Below, piece after piece: positions 7,419 to 16,658 of a stretch of DNA of 64,000 nucleotides. The stretch covers positions 4,629,501 to 4,693,500 of the forward strand of contig NZ_CP054021.1 in the NCBI RefSeq assembly GCF_005862305.2, read 5' to 3'. Each line of letters begins with the position of its first letter. Position 1 is the first letter of the stretch. The translations under genes were made by a program, and so were the position numbers. The stretch comes from Rhizobium indicum (GTDB lineage: Bacteria; Pseudomonadota; Alphaproteobacteria; Rhizobiales; Rhizobiaceae). The notes under the pieces were generated by a model, which was given only the letters and a program-made list of their open reading frames with translations, was not told the DNA's origin and ran no database searches.

Positions 7419-8309
7419 TTACCCACCGAAATAGGCCGGATGGTCGATATCGGCGAGCAGGCCGGGCTGCTGCGGCTGCCAGCCGAGCAGCGCGCGGCTA
7501 TGCTCGCTCGATGTGGGCACATCGAAGCCGGCGAACATGGCGAACCAGCCGAAATGCTCGGCCGCTTCTTCCCGTGAGAGCGACACGGCTGGCACATCGA
7601 GCCGTCGGCCGATGACCTCGGCGATCTGCCTAAAGGCAACTCCCTCTTCCGCGACTGCCAGGAACGGGCCGCCGACGGCGCCGCGCTCGATCGCCAGGCG
7701 ATAGACGCGGGCGGCATCGAGCCGGTGCACGGCCGGCCAGCGGTTTTGCCCTTCGCCGATATAGGCCGAGACGCCCTTGCGACGGGCCAAATCGATCAGG
7801 ATCGGCACGAAGCCGTGGTCCCCATGGCCATGCACCGAGGGCGGCAGCCGGACGGTAGAGGCACGCACGCCGCGGGCGACAAGCGATACTGCGGTGATTT
7901 CGGAGGCACGGGGATAGGTTTCGGTCGAAGGCATCGGCGGATCCTTCTCGGTGCCGACGCGGCCGGGGGCAAAGCCGAGGCCGGCTGTGACCAACAGCGG
8001 ACGATCGGAGCCTTGGAGGGCTTCGCCGAGGGCCTCGATGGCGCGCCGGTCGGCGGCGCAGTTCTCGGCGAATTTCGAGAAATCATGGTTGAAGGCCGTG
8101 TGGATCACGGCATCCGCCTCAGCCGCACCGCTCTTCAGACTTTCGAGATCATCGAGCGTGCCGTGATGGACTTCGGCACCGGCGGCTGCTAGTTGATCCG
8201 CTCCCTTGTCCGAGCGGGTGAGGCCGAGCACCTGATGGCCGGCGGCGATCAATTCATTGACGACGGCCGAGCCGACCCAGCCGGTGGCTCCAGTGACGAA
8301 TACGCGCAT
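7419..8309 (-). CDS. NAD(P)-dependent SDR-family oxidoreductase (atypical SDR)
   Basis: 296 residues. A Rossmann fold starts at residue 1 with [20 protein letters not shown], then [11 protein letters not shown] in the second half of the cofactor site. A substrate domain follows with [20 protein letters not shown]. It resembles atypical SDRs of the NmrA/epimerase-like type; the substrate is unknown. It is divergent from an MmyB-like regulator, and the shared 90-bp gap holds two copies of TATCATGGTA, so it is very likely that regulator's target. Confidence 0.9.
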   Translation of the reverse strand: MRVFVTGATGWVGSAVVNELIAAGHQVLGLTRSDKGADQLAAAGAEVHHGTLDDLESLKSGAAEADAVIHTAFNHDFSKFAENCAADRRAIEALGEALQGSDRPLLVTAGLGFAPGRVGTEKDPPMPSTETYPRASEITAVSLVARGVRASTVRLPPSVHGHGDHGFVPILIDLARRKGVSAYIGEGQNRWPAVHRLDAARVYRLAIERGAVGGPFLAVAEEGVAFRQIAEVIGRRLDVPAVSLSREEAAEHFGWFAMFAGFDVPTSSEHSRALLGWQPQQPGLLADIDHPAYFGG

Positions 8310-8353
8310 GTGTTATCTCCGTTTTTGCTGGAGACACATATCCGTCGTGACTG

Positions 8354-8385
8354 TATCATGGTAAAGTAGTGACATTATCATGGTA
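8354..8385. promoter_or_regulatory. Two TATCATGGTA boxes, probable operator of the MmyB-like regulator
   Basis: Direct repeats of TATCATGGTA at 8354-8363 and 8376-8385, 22 bp apart start to start (two helical turns). Each is itself nearly palindromic. They sit between the divergent SDR gene (start 8309) and regulator gene (start 8400). Confidence 0.7.
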
Positions 8386-8399
8386 TAAAGGCTAACAGG

Positions 8400-9224
8400 A
8401 TGGGTGAATTCGTCACCTCGGACAACCGGCTCGGCGCCTATCTGAAGGATCGCCGTGTGAGGCTCGATCCTGCCGCCCTCGGTTTTGCAGGGGAGAGGCG
8501 ACGCACCCCAGGCCTGCGGCGCGAGGAGGTGGCGAGCCGCGCCAATATCAGCCCGACCTGGTACACCTGGCTGGAGCAGGGCCGCGGCGGCGCGCCGTCT
8601 GCTGACGTGCTCGATCGGATCTCTCGCGCGCTGATGCTGACTGATGTCGAGCGCGAGCATCTCTTCCTCATTGGCCTCGGCCGGCCGCCCGAGGTGCACT
8701 ACCACAGGCAAGAAGGGGTGACGCCGAGGTTGCAGGGCGTGCTCGATGCGCTGGACCCGAGCCCGGCGCTGATCCGCACTGCGATATGGGACGTCGTCGG
8801 TTGGAACCGGGCGGCAACCGTGCTTCTGACCGATTACGGTGCGCTGCCGCCTGAGGAGCGCAACGTGCTGCGCTTCATCTTCCTCGATCCGCGCGTGCGC
8901 GCTGCCCAATACGACTGGGAAAGTGTCGCCCGCTTCGTCGTCGCCGCTTTCCGCGTGGATGCAGCCCGTGCCGGGGCTGCGGCTGAGGTCGAGCCGCTGG
9001 TAGACGAACTCTGTCGCAAGAGCCCCGAATTCCTGGCGATGTGGCGCGACAACGACGTGCGCACCCACGGCGAGGGCGCCAAGCACATCAAACACCCGGT
9101 GCTCGGGCTGCTCTCCTTCGAATATTCGGCCTTCCAGGTGGATGGGCGGCCGGACCTCAGCATGGTGGTGTACAATCCGGCGACGGCGGAGGATGCGGCG
9201 AAGATCAAGGGGTTGGTCGGGTGA
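8400..9224 (+). CDS. XRE-type regulator with MmyB-like ligand-binding domain
   Basis: 274 residues. An N-terminal helix-turn-helix (about 10-75) carries the family signature RRTPGLRREEVASRANISPTWYTWLEQGR. The C-terminal MmyB-like (MLTR_LBD) domain (about 100-270) includes ALIRTAIWDVVGWNRAA and HPVLGLLSFEYSAFQVDG. Family members commonly control a divergent SDR or oxidoreductase gene, as here. The known fold binds a fatty acid-like ligand in one structure; the ligand here is unknown. The start is supported by the family N-terminus; the ribosome site is weak. Confidence 0.92.
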   Translation: MGEFVTSDNRLGAYLKDRRVRLDPAALGFAGERRRTPGLRREEVASRANISPTWYTWLEQGRGGAPSADVLDRISRALMLTDVEREHLFLIGLGRPPEVHYHRQEGVTPRLQGVLDALDPSPALIRTAIWDVVGWNRAATVLLTDYGALPPEERNVLRFIFLDPRVRAAQYDWESVARFVVAAFRVDAARAGAAAEVEPLVDELCRKSPEFLAMWRDNDVRTHGEGAKHIKHPVLGLLSFEYSAFQVDGRPDLSMVVYNPATAEDAAKIKGLVG

Positions 9225-9340
9225 GGTGCGTCACCATCATTCGTACGCGCTTTGAATAAGCAGAATGGAGTCTGTCATGCCAAGAGCGGCCGTTGAAGAC
9301 AATGAGCGCATGAGCCTGATCGATAGACGGCTTGGCATGA

Positions 9341-9370
9341 ACATCACGATCGCAAACATCACGATCGCAA
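9341..9370. repeat. Tandem 15-bp duplication
   Basis: ACATCACGATCGCAA occurs twice without a gap (9341-9355, 9356-9370) in the gap between the MmyB-like regulator and the lipoprotein gene. Only two units exist, so this is a local slip duplication. Confidence 0.9.
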
Positions 9371-9454
9371 ATCCTTCGATCTCGCGACAATGGTGGCCGC
9401 ATCAAAAGCGGTCAGCGGTCATTCTTAGTGTCAGCGGCGCGCCGATTGCGCCCC

Positions 9455-9865
9455 CTATTTGACGACTTTCACTTCGGCCACGCCCTCTACGATGCTGCCG
9501 CGCTCTTCGGGAGTCCTGAGAATGAACTTGTCACTGCCGACGTAGCCTGGGTGCGATGTGTAATAGACAGCAACGCCATTCGCTTTGACTTTGTCGCATT
9601 TCATCTTCTTGCCGCCGGAATCGACGACAATCGGCTGGTGGATAATCTCGGTGCGCCCATGTTTGGGCTGCTCCACGATATCTACACGAGGATAGTCAAT
9701 AAACTTGCAGTCGCCATTGAGGTGAGCGTTCTGCAGCACCGACGTCCTTTCGCCGCTGCGCGCCGTCATCCGGTGAGAATCGTGTCTGACATTTGACGTC
9801 GTCGTGCAGTTCGAAAGAGAAATCATTGCGACTGCCAATATCGAATATGTAAAAATATTCTTCAC
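9455..9865 (-). CDS. Putative outer-membrane or periplasmic lipoprotein
   Basis: 136 residues. The signal MKNIFTYSILAVAMISLSNC has a lipobox L-S-N-C with Cys20, so the mature protein should be lipidated. The mature part has two further Cys (CKF, KCDK) and a beta-rich ending HPGYVGSDKF, which recalls small exported rhizobial proteins with repeated P-x-H-G-x motifs (QPKHGRTEI). Function unknown. It is divergent from the exported protein at 9979. Confidence 0.75.
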   Translation of the reverse strand: MKNIFTYSILAVAMISLSNCTTTSNVRHDSHRMTARSGERTSVLQNAHLNGDCKFIDYPRVDIVEQPKHGRTEIIHQPIVVDSGGKKMKCDKVKANGVAVYYTSHPGYVGSDKFILRTPEERGSIVEGVAEVKVVK

Positions 9866-9978
9866 TATAAACCCTCAACTTTTGCTTGAACAAACATTGA
9901 ATTTTTCGGGAAGTCAAGCAGAGTACAGGCTCTGGATTGAGCCTTGTTCCGCTTCCAGCAATCATTGAGGTGCAGTCT

Positions 9979-11103
9979 GTGAAAAGACGTATCGCGACGT
10001 CTCTCTTGGTGCTTGCAGCCTGCGCCGGCAATGCAAGTGAACTTCCCTTTGCCGCCACCCGGAATGTTCCGGACTACACCGCCTCGATGATCGTTCGGAA
10101 CATGTCCGGTGAGCCGAAGGAAATGTTGCGTTCGGTCGTTCATCACAAGGGATGGACGCGGGTTGAATCGGTCAATGGCAACCACACTGCCATCTCCTAT
10201 GGAAATTACTTCGACAACACCGTGTTGCGGACGACCAGGACCGGCAACGAAGACTTTGCCTGGATGAGCATTGAAAAGACCGATCGGAGTCTGGACCTGA
10301 GCGTGAAACAGGCGAAGGAAACCGGGGAGACCGACAACCAGGCTGGTGAAGCCTGCAAATGGTGGCAACTCATCCGCACAAAAGAAGAGATGGCGCCGCT
10401 CTGGTTCAGTTGTCTGTCGGCTGACGGCATTGAAGTTTCGCAAAAGGTTCTGTTCCGCGTGGGAAAGCCGATGAGCGACACGCAATTGGTCCGGCTTGAT
10501 CGAACAGCCGTCGCGGAATCCGAGATATCGCCGCCGAAGAGGCTGTTCGACCCATGGTTCTGGCTGAAGCCGCTGCGGGATTATCCGGAGCCCGAAGCTC
10601 TCGTCGACTTTGAAGCCAGAATGGTCGGGGGTTGGTCGGAGGTCAGGATATTGAGGCACTATCCCTGGCGATCCGAAGAGCGTCGCGAAAAGGGCGGAAC
10701 TCTGAAACTTACGATTTGGAACGAACTCGAAAACCAGGGAATCTCGATCATATCCTCCAAGGACATGCATGATCTTCACGCTGGCCGTGCGCCGCTTGAT
10801 CCCAAGCGCCCATACAATACTTTCCAGCTTAAGACAGGCCAGGTTGATTTAAAGCGGACTGGTGGCGCGCTTGGAGAAACTTGCGCCTGGTTCAACATGA
10901 CACCCGACCTTGCCGACGCGGGCAGACAAGAATGCCTGACGCCGGATGGCGTGCCTCTCGAAATCAACATCCTCTCGGGATGGGGGCATGGGGAAAACTA
11001 CACCGCCGTCGAGATCAAGCGCCGCCCGGTCGAGCTCAAGGAGATGATCCCGCCGTCGGAATTGACCGATCCGTCATCGTGGGGATTCACCGTCGGCGAT
11101 TGA
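9979..11103 (+). CDS. Exported protein with an internally repeated domain, unknown function
   Basis: 374 residues from the GTG at 9979; TGAGG at 9966-9970 and a signal peptide directly behind (MKRRIATSLLVLAACAGNAS) decide the start, while an upstream in-frame start at 9937 would bury that signal. The mature protein contains two related units: GEACKWW ... WFSCLSADGIEVSQKVL in the first half and GETCAWF ... RQECLTPDGVPLEINIL in the second. Each has a Cys pair and a C-L-S/T-x-D-G turn, which suggests a duplicated disulfide-bearing domain. I do not recognise a named family. It is predicted periplasmic. Confidence 0.8.
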   Translation: MKRRIATSLLVLAACAGNASELPFAATRNVPDYTASMIVRNMSGEPKEMLRSVVHHKGWTRVESVNGNHTAISYGNYFDNTVLRTTRTGNEDFAWMSIEKTDRSLDLSVKQAKETGETDNQAGEACKWWQLIRTKEEMAPLWFSCLSADGIEVSQKVLFRVGKPMSDTQLVRLDRTAVAESEISPPKRLFDPWFWLKPLRDYPEPEALVDFEARMVGGWSEVRILRHYPWRSEERREKGGTLKLTIWNELENQGISIISSKDMHDLHAGRAPLDPKRPYNTFQLKTGQVDLKRTGGALGETCAWFNMTPDLADAGRQECLTPDGVPLEINILSGWGHGENYTAVEIKRRPVELKEMIPPSELTDPSSWGFTVGD

Positions 11104-11299
11104 CGGGAGCAGGCGTCGCCGGCGTCTGCCTCGTCCTTCGGGGCTCCAGCTTTCGGCTTCCGCAAGGATGAGGCTCTCTTGAGTGACAAAGCTGTGAAAT
11201 TCTAAAATACCACTCCTGCTAGAAAATTAATTGACCTGCCCTGTTTCAGCTGCTTTCCTCCCGATAGACCAAGGCGAATGGATCTTGAAGGAGATATCC

Positions 11300-12832
11300 A
11301 TGACAGAGCTTGCAAAACCTGTGACGGTCAATGATGTCAGCAGCGCTTCCGAGAATGAGGTGATCTCAGGCAATCTGCTGGATAATGATCTGGCCGGGGG
11401 CTCCGGAAACCTGTTTCTCAGCTTCTTCGACGGCGAGCGGGTGCTGGCCAAGAAGGATGGCGCGATCACCGATATCGAGGGTGAACACGGCACGTTTCAC
11501 GTCAAGGCCGACGGCTCCTACAGCTATACGCTGAACGAGGCCTCCAAAGCCGGCTTCATCAAGGGGATGACGCTGACGGAGACGATCGGCTACAAGATCT
11601 CCGACGGCGCCGGCAATACGGATGTCGGTCACTTCAAGCTCGATATTCATGGCGTCACGAGCCCCCCGGTCGCGGTCGATGACGGCTTCTCCTTCCACGA
11701 GGGAAGCGAGATGGCCCGCAACGTGCTTGCCAATGATCACGCGGGAGAGGTGGATACGCTCTTCCTGCGCTCGGTCAACGGCACGAACATTTCTGCCGGG
11801 CAGGGGCAGACGACCGATGTGTCCGGGCAATTCGGCATCTTCCATTTCGCGGCGAACGGAAGCTTCACCTATGATCTCGATCCGGCCGTGAAGGCCGGTC
11901 TCAATGATGGCGAGCATGTCACGGAGAAGCTCCAGTACAAGGTCTCCGACGGCGCCGGTCACGCGGATTCCGGCGTGAGCACGCTGACCGTCGACGGCAT
12001 GACGGACGGGAAGTCTGTGAATACCGATCATGTCGAGGCCCAGGCCGATGTCCTGCGCCCCTTCGATGACCATTACGAACTCCAGGGGGTGGCGATCGAT
12101 CCGCTGACGGGCAAATTTTACGTCAGTTCCGGCCATGGTTTCCCGGATGATTCCACGGTGAGCATTTACGACAACGCCGCCGCATTCGAGGCCGGCCACG
12201 CCAGCGGCGCCATCTCTCTCGGCGACTATGACAAGGGCGAATATGACATCGGCGGAACCTATTTTTCGGTCCGCGGAGGCGAGATCATCGGAAGAACCAA
12301 CGAGGCGAGAGGCGAGGAAGACCCTTTCCCGGATCAGACCTATCTCGCAAAGTGGGATGCCGCCGACGGATCACTCGATCAGAAGGGTGCTTCCATTCCC
12401 GGCCTTATCGGCCAGAACGGGGCGGGTACGTTCGACTGGGGTGGATTCACGGCCGTCAATACGATGCAGGATTCGACCGGCATCTACGTCGTCGGCCGCA
12501 TCAATGATTCCACCTGGCAGGTCTCCAAAATCGATCCCGAAACGCTGAGCCCGATCGAATCCAAGACCTTCGCGGCCGGCGGGCTCGGCTACGGTTTTGC
12601 CGTCGACGGCACGTTCTTCTTCGGCGATTCCTCCAGCAGCGAGCATATCGGCACGGCCTTCGACTTCGAAACCGGGGTCAAGACAACGGTCGACGTCAAC
12701 ATCGCCATACCGGGAGACGACTTGATCACCAACGTGGTCTATGACTCAGCGGCGGATAATCTCTACATCACCAACACCGGGATCGACGAAATCTCCGTGG
12801 TGCACAATATCTCGGACATACTCTTCGCCTGA
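11300..12832 (+). CDS. Cadherin-like (CHDL/VCBS-type) protein with propeller-like C-terminal region
   Basis: 510 residues from the ATG at 11300 (AAGGAGAT at 11287-11294). Two tandem cadherin-like domains span about 5-110 and 115-230. Each begins with an ENxxxxGNLLxND-type motif (ENEVISGNLLDNDLAG; GSEMARNVLANDHAG) and ends with a GYKISDGAGNTD-type motif. Rhizobium Rap proteins use such domains to bind acidic exopolysaccharide. The rest (about 250-510) has repeated beta segments (YELQGVAIDPLTGKFYVSSG, GGLGYGFAVDGTFFFGDSS, NVVYDSAADNLYITNTG) like a beta-propeller. No N-terminal signal and a hydrophobic end (SDILFA) fit type I secretion, which is inferred. Confidence 0.85.
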   Translation: MTELAKPVTVNDVSSASENEVISGNLLDNDLAGGSGNLFLSFFDGERVLAKKDGAITDIEGEHGTFHVKADGSYSYTLNEASKAGFIKGMTLTETIGYKISDGAGNTDVGHFKLDIHGVTSPPVAVDDGFSFHEGSEMARNVLANDHAGEVDTLFLRSVNGTNISAGQGQTTDVSGQFGIFHFAANGSFTYDLDPAVKAGLNDGEHVTEKLQYKVSDGAGHADSGVSTLTVDGMTDGKSVNTDHVEAQADVLRPFDDHYELQGVAIDPLTGKFYVSSGHGFPDDSTVSIYDNAAAFEAGHASGAISLGDYDKGEYDIGGTYFSVRGGEIIGRTNEARGEEDPFPDQTYLAKWDAADGSLDQKGASIPGLIGQNGAGTFDWGGFTAVNTMQDSTGIYVVGRINDSTWQVSKIDPETLSPIESKTFAAGGLGYGFAVDGTFFFGDSSSSEHIGTAFDFETGVKTTVDVNIAIPGDDLITNVVYDSAADNLYITNTGIDEISVVHNISDILFA

Positions 12833-12854
12833 CGGTCTTTGCTGGCCGAATGCC

Positions 12855-12894
12855 AACGCCGCCCCGCCCGTTTTCCACAGGGCGTGGCGGCGTT
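12855..12894 (+). terminator. Hairpin after the cadherin-like gene
   Basis: AACGCCGCC (12855-12863) pairs with GGCGGCGTT (12886-12894), extended inside by GCCC/GGGC. It is followed only by TATCC and not by a run of T, so it is a hairpin that may end or stabilise the transcript. Confidence 0.5.
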
Positions 12895-12939
12895 TATCCA
12901 CTCAGTGCCGTGGTGAACAGAGCAGCATAACAGTGGCCA

Positions 12940-13074
12940 CTTACTGCAGCGTGCGCGTCTGGATCTGTTCGGCGGCGTGAGGCGCGGATGCAGGTGAGGA
13001 CTGCCTTCCAGACCGGTCGCCACCACCGAAACGCGGAACTTGCCGTCGAGGCTGCGGTCGAAGATCGCCCCGAC
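12940..13074 (-). pseudogene. Broken second copy of the ftsZ 3' end
   Basis: About 135 bp resemble the end of the intact ftsZ gene at 13686-13818 at most positions, including the stop and the bases just after it. The protein reading holds [20 protein letters not shown] and, after a one-base deletion, EQIQTRTLQ plus stop. Beyond 13074 similarity ends abruptly. The remnant keeps the orientation of ftsZ and lies about 600 bp past its stop. The divergence between the copies argues against a very recent duplication. Confidence 0.85.
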
Positions 13075-13350
13075 GTATGCAGTCTTACCGTTCCGGATAA
13101 GGCCGCTCTTCAGCCAGTACGAGGCGTCTCCGGCTGTCCCGGCAGCAAGAGCGGCGGGCCGTGTGGAACATGGATGGCGGCCGACGCCTTCAGCCGGCCG
13201 CGTGGACCGGTTTCGGCCGATGATTTGGAACCATGATCCCGCCGTACTGTTTAACTGGAAGGCGCGGAAGCGCCGATAACGGGGATGCCGATTGCCAGCC
13301 AACCCGGTAATGACGATCGGCCTTTCGGTTCGCCTATGGAGGAACACGAC

Positions 13351-13563
13351 ATGCAAACGACCCGATCGAAACAACTGGCGGACGAATACCTGCGGCTTGG
13401 CGGTAAACGGCTGGCCAAGATCGATGACAATATTGTCAAGATCCGCCACTGGGATGATGACACGCCGGAGGCCGAGGCCTTCTGGCAGAAGCACATTGAG
13501 CCGTTGGATGACAAGCGCCGCGTAGAGGTCGAAACGCACCTTCCCACGATCAACGACAGGTGA
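13351..13563 (+). CDS. Small soluble protein of unknown function
   Basis: 70 residues from the ATG at 13351, chosen for TGGAGGA at 13338-13344; in-frame starts upstream lack a ribosome site. It is charged and helical, with LADEYLRLGGKRLAKIDDNI and WQKHIEPLDDKRRVEVETHL. No family recognised. It is the only candidate gene between the broken ftsZ tail and the intact ftsZ, and is oriented against ftsZ. Confidence 0.65.
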   Translation: MQTTRSKQLADEYLRLGGKRLAKIDDNIVKIRHWDDDTPEAEAFWQKHIEPLDDKRRVEVETHLPTINDR

Positions 13564-13685
13564 TCGCGAATCAACGACCGGTGATCGCGGCGATTCCCGG
13601 GGCGCAGGACATTGAAGCACGACAGCGCCGCGCGTCTGAAAAGACGTGGCAGGCTGTCGTGCTCGGATATGTCGCGCCGCTGCGC

Positions 13686-14705
13686 TTACTGCAGCGTGCG
13701 CGTCTGAACCTGCTCGGCGGCGTGAGGCGCGGATGCGGGCAGCGGGCTGCCTTCCAGGCCGGTTGCCACCACTGAGACACGGAACTTTCCGTCGAGGCTG
13801 CGGTCAAAGATCGCGCCGACGACGATATCGGCGTCTTCCTGCACTTCGTCACGAATGCGGCTTGCCGCCTCGTCCACTTCGAACAGCGTCATATCCGAAC
13901 CACCGGAAATCGAGATCAGCACGCCCCTGGCGCCCCGCATCGAGATGTCGTCCAGAAGCGGGTTGGCAATTGCTGCTTCCGCCGCCTTCATCGCGCGGCT
14001 CTCACCGGAGGCTTCGCCAGTGCCCATCATGGCGCGGCCCATGCCTGACATGACCGACTTCACGTCGGCGAAATCGAGGTTGATCAGGCCTTCCTTGACG
14101 ATCAGGTCGGTAATGCAGCCGACGCCGGCATAGAGCACGCGGTCGGCCGTCATGAAGGCATCGGCGAAGGTGGTTTTTGCATCGGCGATGCGGAAAAGGT
14201 TCTGATTGGGAATGACGATGACCGTATCGGCCGCCTGGCGAAGCGCCTCGATGCCGATTTCCGCCATCCGCATGCGGCGGTTGCCTTCGAAGGTAAAGGG
14301 CTTGGTGACGACGCCGACCGTCAGGATGCCGGCGGCACGCGCAGCGCGGGCGATGACCGGTGCAGCACCCGTGCCCGTTCCACCGCCCATGCCGGCGGTG
14401 ACGAAACACATGTGCGAGCCGGCCAGGTGATCCATGATCTCATCGAGCGACTCTTCGGCAGCCGCATGGCCGACCTCAGGCAGCGAACCGGCGCCGAGAC
14501 CCTCCGTCACATTCGCGCCAAGCTGGATGCGGCGCGTCGCTTTGGAGGTGGCGAGCACCTGGGCGTCGGTGTTTGCGGCGACGAATTCGACGCCCGCCAG
14601 CTTTTCCGCGATCATATTGTTGATCGCATTGCCGCCACCGCCACCGACGCCAATGACTGTAATATGCGGCCGTAGTCCCGAAATGCCGCTCTTGGCGTCC
14701 GTCAT
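13686..14705 (-). CDS. ftsZ2: Truncated-type cell-division GTPase FtsZ (FtsZ2-like)
   Basis: 339 residues. The nucleotide-binding domain has [15 protein letters not shown] near residue 20, the tubulin signature GGGTGTG at 107-113 and [19 protein letters not shown]. The T7 loop [11 protein letters not shown] follows, then the C-terminal domain ending VVATGLEGS. After that only about 20 residues remain, so the long linker and the conserved terminal peptide that binds FtsA and other partners are missing, as in the second FtsZ of Sinorhizobium. It probably is not the main division FtsZ. AAGGAGA at 14711-14718 favours the start at 14705 over an in-frame ATG at 14738. Confidence 0.92.
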   Translation of the reverse strand: MTDAKSGISGLRPHITVIGVGGGGGNAINNMIAEKLAGVEFVAANTDAQVLATSKATRRIQLGANVTEGLGAGSLPEVGHAAAEESLDEIMDHLAGSHMCFVTAGMGGGTGTGAAPVIARAARAAGILTVGVVTKPFTFEGNRRMRMAEIGIEALRQAADTVIVIPNQNLFRIADAKTTFADAFMTADRVLYAGVGCITDLIVKEGLINLDFADVKSVMSGMGRAMMGTGEASGESRAMKAAEAAIANPLLDDISMRGARGVLISISGGSDMTLFEVDEAASRIRDEVQEDADIVVGAIFDRSLDGKFRVSVVATGLEGSPLPASAPHAAEQVQTRTLQ

Positions 14706-15171
14706 CGCGCTCTCCTTTGATGCTTCGTTCATGCCCACCCTCGTTTGCGGACGGCGAATCGTGCGTCAGGATACGCGAGCAACAAGGCAGAGGCGAGGCG
14801 AAAGACGCCTCGCAGGGAGCGGTTATCGGGAAGGGGGCTTGGTTGCAGCTTTGAGGGAGGGAGTGTTACGCCGGGAGCTGAGAATTACGCTTCAGGGATA
14901 GGTCGCGAAAGCAGCCTTGCGCCAAAAGCGGGCATCCCATCGAGACAAAACGCTATCGTGCGTTTCCAGCCCCCATCGGCGAGGTGGCGGCCGTGACAGG
15001 ACTCCCTTACGCAAACCGGACCGCTGTTCTCGCGCGCGTCTTTGCGACGACTTCCTCGCGATCGCGAGCCTAACCGCGGTGGAAAGCGCAAAACTGGAAG
15101 ACGCAGAAGCGCCGATGGCAGGACGCCGATCGCAGGACAGCCGGGCCTATCCCGGCAATGACGATCGGTCG
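14706..15171. other. Gap without a recognisable gene
   Basis: 466 bp between the ftsZ start and the end of the membrane-protein gene. The open frames lack ribosome sites and protein character. A segment at 15090-15172 resembles 13255-13330 (AACTGGAAGxCGCxGAAGCG ... GGxAATGACGATCGG), a degenerate intergenic repeat of unknown type. The ftsZ promoter must lie in the left part. Confidence 0.6.
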
Positions 15172-15780
15172 CTAGGGAAACGCGTCAATGAAGTTTTGGT
15201 ACACGATATAGAAGTGTTCACCAACCTTGCTGACGCTGAAAGGCCAGTCCGAACCAGGATAGAGATTGACGCATTCTTTCTTTTCCAAGCACAATTTTTG
15301 GGTTCGCTGTTGCCAGGCGGCGGATTGCTCGCCGCTGGGCAGGGCAATCTCATCACTCTCATCGTACACAAGCGTCGTGGATGTTATCGCCTTGAACATA
15401 CTGTCCAATGCAAATGTCCTGAATCGCGGCTCACCGCTCGTCACATCGGTTCGTTCGATCTCTGCCAGATACGCTTGCTTGTTCAAAGCAAATCGAACGC
15501 TGTCGGGCGTTATGCCGGTAACAGCAACGATGTAAATAATGACTAGCCACGGAAGGGGCGTGATCAAGAGCGACACGACACGCCACCAGCGCCGCCGCGC
15601 CAAGTTGATGCAGATGGAACCGGCGATGGCGATCACGGTCAGCGCGAGAGTGATAAGGCCGATGGTCCACCAGTCCCATTTGGGGGCCAGCCACCATAGC
15701 CAGTTTTGCGCCAGGTACGGCAAAAACCAGATTGCATATGTCCACGTAAACTTGTCATCACGTTTTTCCGACTCTGCCAC
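15172..15780 (-). CDS. Membrane protein of unknown function
   Basis: 202 residues. Three predicted membrane helices in the first half (about 12-32, 38-60, 70-92; WWTIGLITLALTVIAIAGSI is the clearest), then a soluble domain of about 105 residues with two Cys (KLCLEKKEC). By charge the soluble part is probably periplasmic. Weaker codon regularity and lower GC than its neighbours hint at acquired DNA. No family recognised. Confidence 0.7.
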   Translation of the reverse strand: MAESEKRDDKFTWTYAIWFLPYLAQNWLWWLAPKWDWWTIGLITLALTVIAIAGSICINLARRRWWRVVSLLITPLPWLVIIYIVAVTGITPDSVRFALNKQAYLAEIERTDVTSGEPRFRTFALDSMFKAITSTTLVYDESDEIALPSGEQSAAWQQRTQKLCLEKKECVNLYPGSDWPFSVSKVGEHFYIVYQNFIDAFP

Positions 15781-15864
15781 GTTTAGCTACCGGTCATTTT
15801 TTGATTCCCTGATCAACAATAACACGCAGGATAGATGGCGGTTTGAAGAAGAGGGGTGGCACTG

Positions 15865-16423
15865 ATGACCTATCTGAAACACGGCCTGCTGATCGCGGCC
15901 GTGATGCTGGTGGCAACGATGACATCCCTGCGTCAGGTCGATGCCGCTGAGTGCGAGCAGGAAACCTTCGAAGAGGCGGGATATGTCGTCTGTACTGTAG
16001 ACGCTGACAAAGCCGACCTCAGATTGTTCTGGAAGAACGCCGATACGGCCAAGCCCTCCGCCGGCCAGGTCCCGAATTTCTACAAGAAGCAGAACGGCGT
16101 ATTCTCTATCGGTGACGCGGGCGCTTCGATACTGCCGACCGATGAATTTCTGAAGCGTAGGCAGAGTGCCCGCTTCTCCACCCAGTCCGGCCCGATGCTC
16201 GTCATCGGCAACGGGCTGAACCCGATCTTCATTCCCCGGCTCGACGGACCGAACCCGCCAGAGCGCTGTGGGAACCTGCAGCGACGGAGCGGTTCGCTTC
16301 GCGATCAGTGAAGACGGGGTGAATTTCCACGACTTCGCGCGGCTTTTCCGCGACCGTCTGAAATGCCCCGATGCCCTGTTTCTGGATGGCGGGTATGGGC
16401 CTATGTTTGGCGTGGTGGGTTGA
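15865..16423 (+). pseudogene. Phosphodiester glycosidase (NAGPA/YigE-like) pseudogene
   Basis: The ATG at 15865 after GAGGGG gives a signal peptide (about 1-24), then a reading matching exported phosphodiester glycosidase-family proteins: LRLFWKNAD joins directly to TAKPSAGQVPNFYKK, ILPTDEFLKRR and ARFSTQSGPMLVIGN. About 50 family residues are missing at the junction. After NPIFIP one extra C in a CCCC run shifts the frame; in the shifted frame the family resumes with [38 protein letters not shown] and YGPMFGVV to the stop at 16421. A second block of about 20 residues is missing between LDGG and YGPMFG. Family motifs are from memory. Confidence 0.8.
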
Positions 16424-16658
16424 CGGCAGTTGCGGGAATGCGGCTTGTCCCCGAAACGGCCGGCTGGCGGATGCGACGGTCAGTAGGGCTGATTCTGGGC
16501 TCTTTTCGAAGAAGTGGATCGATGGTCCCTAAAATCGACGGGTGTCAATGGGACGATTTGGATATTGGGTGCGCAGCCTATCTTGAGAGTACTGTAAAGG
16601 CCGTTTTGTACGAAGCAACAATTATGAGAATCGTCTGATAAGTTGTATTGCTTGCGGC

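Noticed and set aside
9341..9370. Possible CRISPR-like repeat
   Set aside because: Only two units exist, without spacers. It is a simple tandem duplication.
9277..9462. Short + frame with a GGAG before its ATG
   Set aside because: It runs through a 15-bp tandem duplication and into the end of the lipoprotein gene on the other strand. No protein features were seen.
13255..13330. Possible gene fragment resembling 15090-15172
   Set aside because: The two blocks share short stretches but neither gives a convincing protein. They are treated as degenerate intergenic repeats.
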